From assembly GCA_032620915.1 (NCBI GenBank), contig CP136052.1, forward strand, positions 465,001-529,000: a stretch of DNA of 64,000 bases, given 5' to 3'. Under the pieces are notes generated by a model. It saw only the letters and a program-made list of their open reading frames with translations, did not search any database and was not told the origin of the DNA. The position numbers were made by a program, and so were the translations under genes. The DNA is from Oscillospiraceae bacterium NTUH-002-81 (GTDB lineage: Bacteria > Bacillota > Clostridia > Lachnospirales > Lachnospiraceae). Each line of letters begins with the position of its first letter. Positions within the stretch are counted from its first letter, which is position 1. Below are positions 60,817 through 64,000 of the stretch, one piece after another.

Positions 60817-61445
60817 TTAAGACATTCTTTCATAAAAAGCATGAAGTATTTCTGCCAATTCCTGCGGTGATTCAATATTAACTTCATGTCCGGCACCAAT
60901 AATCGTTTTTAATTCCACGTTCTTAAGCAATTCTGCCAATTCAATAGAAGCATTTTTATTCGCAGTATCTTTCTCGCCATATAACAATAGTGTAGGGCAT
61001 GATATTTTTGTGCAGAGAGTTGTTAAAGTCCAACTCCATCATGGTTTCGCATAGAAGTAAGAAATCAGCTTTTCTAAATCCCATTTGTTGAAACATGGAT
61101 TTAGGCATAAATCTAAAGAGAAGATTTTGAAATTTCAGAAGCTTCTTGGGCATTTTATATTGTGTGGCGATAAGCACCAAGGAGCGAACTTTTTTCGGAT
61201 ATTGTATAGCATAGTTCAGAGCTAATACGCCCCCCAAGCGATAAACCGCACAAATCAATAGGCTCATCATATTGATTGCAGTAATCTGAAAATGCAGCAT
61301 ATAGATTATCATAGGTCACTTCTTTGCTATGAACTAAATCAGGAAGATTCGGACACAAGCTGTAATCAGTAGTTTGCAAAATATCTATTGTTTTTGTCCA
61401 ACTGTCAGATGTTTGTCCTAATCCATGCACATATATTTGTTTCAT
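60817..61445 (-). CDS. Alpha/beta hydrolase (two homopolymer frameshifts in assembly)
   Basis: 208 residues after correction, a small alpha/beta-hydrolase. It begins KQIYVHGLGQTSDSW with the oxyanion HG motif. The nucleophile elbow is GLSLGG, and CPTLLLYGEKDTANKN gives the acidic residue. IIGAGHEVNIESPQELAEIL gives the catalytic His. The frame breaks at six C (61230-61235), where five restore LSLGGVLALNYAIQYP. It breaks again at five T (61005-61009), where four restore LHKISCPTLLLYGEKD. Both corrections fit family motifs. The substrate is unknown. It lies between the sigma-like and DUF6076-like genes. Confidence 0.85.
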
Positions 61446-61457
61446 ATTGTTCCCCCA

Positions 61458-62561
61458 CTAAATATGTATCTTAGCTTCTGCAAGCAAAGCAGCCTGTTCC
61501 ATCTCTTTTTCATAATCACCCTTGGCATAAGCAACATTGCTGACCGCCCGAAGCATCTTATCTTTTGCCAGCTTCTTCATAACCTCCGCAAGATCAGCGT
61601 CCAGAGTACCACGCTTCACATAGCGGTTTATGGTATTCAGCCGTTTCTCATAAATCTGCTTCAGCGGATGATCGTCCGCAAGTTCTCGCTGTTCTCTACC
61701 TTTCAGATTACCGATCTGACGGCAAGTGCGGTGCAGCTTGTCCCCCGGTGCATAGCCACCGCAGTATTTGGTGTGCCTTGCGTTGGTGGTCAGAAACCAC
61801 TTGCCGCAGATCCGGCATTTCTTCGGTGCATGACCAACACATAAGCCCTCAAAAAGATCAGACCGGAACATCCCTACAAAGGATACATAGTGCATCCGCT
61901 TGACCAGCTTCGCAACTTTTTCGCCGGGACGGATGACGGATACATACTGAACGGAATTGTTCAGGGTAGACATCCAGGCATTGCCTTCCGTGATGGAAAA
62001 CTCCGGCGGGAAATAGCTGCCGAACATTTTTGCAAAACCCTCTGCGGTGCGGTCTGCTTCGTTGCCGTCTGTTTTTTCTGCAAAATCAAGCATGGCCGTT
62101 TGGTATTCCCCAAGGGAGTATGCCAGATGCCCGAAAACTGCGGTATAGCGTTGGAGCATCATCGCATCGGTAAAGTTCTGGATTTCTTCAAATTGCAAAG
62201 AATTGGTTGCGGCTTTTATGGCAAACTCCACATATTTCAGCGCATTGTCCACAGTAAAGACTTTTTCAATCCGTTCTCTGTGCTTTGAGATATTCATATA
62301 GGAGAACGGCGGTGTTTGACTGAGAATATCAAGCATCGTCAGAGCAGCTTCCTTTGCAATAGGACAGAGTGCAGAAGCATCCTGTCCGGCGTTTAATATT
62401 CCAAGCAGCAGATTGATTTTCTCGCATTGCTCGTTTATTTTTGCAATGGTATTCACAGGAACATTCAGTGCATCACAGGCAAGCGTACCGACAGGAAATG
62501 TTTTGCTCTCATATATGACCGTATCCTGCCAGAAATCCAATGTCATCAATTCTTGATTCAT
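61458..62561 (-). CDS. Zinc-finger-containing protein of unknown function (DUF6076-like)
   Basis: A 367-residue cytoplasmic protein. The N-terminal two-thirds are helical without recognised motifs. At about 265-285 is KKCRICGKWFLTTNARHTKYC, a CxxC...C treble-clef or zinc-ribbon pattern. The C-terminus is helical and basic. I know this as the DUF6076 type seen on integrative elements of Firmicutes, from memory. AGGAGGG before the ATG at 62561 decides the start over 62588. Its role is unknown; a nucleic-acid-binding role is inferred from the finger. Confidence 0.72.
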   Translation of the reverse strand: MNQELMTLDFWQDTVIYESKTFPVGTLACDALNVPVNTIAKINEQCEKINLLLGILNAGQDASALCPIAKEAALTMLDILSQTPPFSYMNISKHRERIEKVFTVDNALKYVEFAIKAATNSLQFEEIQNFTDAMMLQRYTAVFGHLAYSLGEYQTAMLDFAEKTDGNEADRTAEGFAKMFGSYFPPEFSITEGNAWMSTLNNSVQYVSVIRPGEKVAKLVKRMHYVSFVGMFRSDLFEGLCVGHAPKKCRICGKWFLTTNARHTKYCGGYAPGDKLHRTCRQIGNLKGREQRELADDHPLKQIYEKRLNTINRYVKRGTLDADLAEVMKKLAKDKMLRAVSNVAYAKGDYEKEMEQAALLAEAKIHI

Positions 62562-62642
62562 GCTTGCCCTCCTGTCCTGTTTTTTCATTTTTCTAATTAT
62601 ACCATGTAAATGTAAAGAAATCTACGTCCTCAGATAAGTTGT

Positions 62643-62752
62643 CCTGTTTTTTGAAACAGGATTGTCCTGTCATTAGCCTGTTTTTTGAAAAATCCGTCAT
62701 AACCATAATAGAAGGAGCGAAGCACCTGCCAATCACGGCGGGTGCTTCGTGC
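62643..62752. other. Upstream region of the primase genes: short direct repeat and hairpin
   Basis: CCTGTTTTTTGAAA occurs twice (62643-62656, 62677-62690), and a GAAGCACC / GGTGCTTC hairpin lies at about 62717-62751, just before the primase ribosome binding site. This could be a control or replication site of the element. Confidence 0.45.
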
Positions 62753-62783
62753 TTTCCAGAATATTATGAACGGAGGGTTTTCT

Positions 62784-63404
62784 ATGACAATCTATGAAAC
62801 CATCAAGGCGGCAATCAGCGTCAAGCAAGCCGCCGAACACTACGGGCTGAAAGTGAGCCACAACGGCATGGCTTGCTGCCCGTTCCACAACGACAGGCAT
62901 CCGAGCTTGAAGCTGAATGAGGACTATTTTTTCTGCTTCGGCTGCGGAGCCAAGGGGGACGTAATCGACCTTGTGGCAAGGCTGTTCGATCTGAGCAGTT
63001 ATGAAGCAGCGCAAAAGCTGGCTGCGGACTTTGGACTTGACCCAAAACCGCCCACTGCCGCAGCTATGGTCAAGCCGAAGCGTCCCTATATCCGTCAGTT
63101 ACGGGAGGATGAAATGCTGTGTTTCCGGGTGCTGACGGATTATCTGCATCTGCTGGAAGATTGGAAAGTACGATACGCACCCAAGACACCGGAAGATGCT
63201 CTGGATGACCGTTTTGTGGAAGCCTGCCAGATGCACTGCTATATCGAATATATGGCAGATGTGCTGACGGTGGGTGATCTGGAAGAACGGGTGGCATTGG
63301 TGGACAAGCTGATGCAGGACGGCAAAATTGCTTTTCTGCAAGAGTACATCACACGAAAGAAAAAGGAGGTGGCGCACCATGGCGAAGAACCGGAAAACGC
63401 CTGA
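62784..63404 (+). CDS. CHC2 zinc-finger DNA primase-like protein
   Basis: A 206-residue protein. The CHC2 zinc finger is complete: Cys32-x2-His35 and Cys51-x2-Cys54 (CPFHNDRHPSLKL ... FFCFGCGAKGDVIDLVARLF). The TOPRIM domain of full DnaG is absent, as in element-encoded split primases. The C-terminal half is helical. The start at 62784 follows GGAGGG. It overlaps the next gene by 26 bases, so primase and helicase subunits are made together for element replication. Confidence 0.88.
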   Translation: MTIYETIKAAISVKQAAEHYGLKVSHNGMACCPFHNDRHPSLKLNEDYFFCFGCGAKGDVIDLVARLFDLSSYEAAQKLAADFGLDPKPPTAAAMVKPKRPYIRQLREDEMLCFRVLTDYLHLLEDWKVRYAPKTPEDALDDRFVEACQMHCYIEYMADVLTVGDLEERVALVDKLMQDGKIAFLQEYITRKKKEVAHHGEEPENA

Positions 63405-64000
63405 TATGAATTTGCCTGTCTGGTTTGACGGGCAGAACATCAACGAAGCTCTGTTTTGTGAAGAATTTCTGCAGGAGCGCAGAATCATCTTCGCAAACGG
63501 AGCTTTTTTCACGCCCAATGGTCGAGTGACGGACGATCTCCCTCTGCGTGGGGAGATTTACGACAAGCTGAAATTCTGTGCCGTGAACAACATCCCCCGG
63601 AAGATCACCAACATTCTGGAAGTACTGAAACTGGAAGCGCAAGTGCCTGACTTCCCACCGGAGCAGGATCGCATCCATGTGTTCAACGGTACGCTGCTAT
63701 TGAACGGCACATTTACCGAGGGTAGACCGGCTATCGTGCGAAGCCGTCTGCCTGTTGTCTACAATCCCGATGCTCCTGCGCCCGTGATCTGGCTGAACTT
63801 TTTGAATGGACTGCTCCATGCGGAAGACATTCCCACCTTGCAGGAGTTTATCGGTTATTGCCTGATCCCCTCCAACAAAGGACAGCGCATGATGGTGATT
63901 AAGGGCAACGGTGGCGAGGGTAAATCCCAAATCGGTGCGGTGCTTTCGGCTATCTTTGGCACAAACATGAAGGACGGCAGCATCGGCAAGATTTCTGAAA
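63379..64000 (+). CDS. P4/D5-type primase-helicase, partial (continues beyond window)
   Basis: An open frame from the ATG at 63379 (preceded by AGGAGGTGG) runs to the window end, at least 207 residues. It starts MAKNRKTPDMNLPVWFDGQ and contains FIGYCLIPSNKGQRMMVIKGNGGEGKSQIGAVLSAIFG, the D5_N/SF3 helicase Walker A (GNGGEGKS). Such proteins drive replication of phages, plasmids and integrative elements. The C-terminal half lies outside the window. Confidence 0.87.
   Translation, partial: MAKNRKTPDMNLPVWFDGQNINEALFCEEFLQERRIIFANGAFFTPNGRVTDDLPLRGEIYDKLKFCAVNNIPRKITNILEVLKLEAQVPDFPPEQDRIHVFNGTLLLNGTFTEGRPAIVRSRLPVVYNPDAPAPVIWLNFLNGLLHAEDIPTLQEFIGYCLIPSNKGQRMMVIKGNGGEGKSQIGAVLSAIFGTNMKDGSIGKISE

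Overview
The window looks like chromosome from an anaerobic, spore-forming gut Clostridium relative, most likely Lachnospiraceae. The grounds are spoIIID, an oxygen-sensitive class III ribonucleotide reductase (nrdD/nrdG), a B12-binding radical SAM enzyme, mutS2, yhaM and trmL, and Firmicutes-type ribosome binding sites. No organism is named in the data, so this is inference. Base composition is mosaic: GC-richer core blocks (about 22.2-53.9 kb and the metG remnant at 16.2-16.7 kb) alternate with AT-rich accessory blocks (1-16.1, 16.9-22.1 and 54.2-62.6 kb).

Left block (1-16.1 kb). Positions 1-10.4 kb hold a beta-lactam-inducible module: a class B penicillin-binding protein with a MecA-type N-terminal domain, three paralogous exported proteins, a small anchored protein and an Asp-box membrane protein, facing blaR1-blaI. 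Six copies of a TTAC-N4-GTAA box sit on the module's promoters and define one BlaI regulon. Next to it is a mobilisable element (10.5-16.1 kb) with relaxase, MobC, excisionase-like protein, ribbon-helix-helix regulator and Tn916-type integrase. It abuts a fragment of metG that keeps only the C-terminal tRNA-binding domain.

Middle. 16.9-22.1 kb is a regulator island: three TetR proteins, two of them paralogues, each with its own palindromic operator, plus an acetyltransferase and an XRE/zinc-ribbon regulator. 22.2-54 kb is core: a surface protein, an AraC regulator, spoIIID, tRNA-Cys, an alpha/beta hydrolase, nrdDG, a CBS protein, a radical SAM protein, an exonuclease, a VanW-like protein, an AIR-synthase-like protein, Lrp, an aminotransferase, trmL, a two-component system, mutS2, an HtrA-like pseudoprotease, yhaM and rlmD.

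Right block (53.9-64 kb). RlmD carries a roughly 95-residue C-terminal extension followed by accessory genes: a DUF6061-like protein, a two-gene ABC exporter with its own two-component system, a sigma-like protein, a hydrolase, a DUF6076-like protein, a CHC2 primase and a P4/D5-type primase-helicase that runs off the window. This looks like the left part of an integrative element inserted at the 3' end of rlmD.

Caution for users: nine genes are broken by twelve single-base length changes, all in homopolymer runs. In each case restoring the run restores a full-length family member of whole codon length. I read these as base-calling errors in the assembly, not biology, and give corrected gene spans. 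The most original signals are the extended BlaI regulon, an interspersed three-way-junction repeat with compensatory changes (29.9 and 37.0 kb), catalytically dead-looking HtrA and M56 proteins, and a terminator-like hairpin that contains the spoIIID ribosome binding site.
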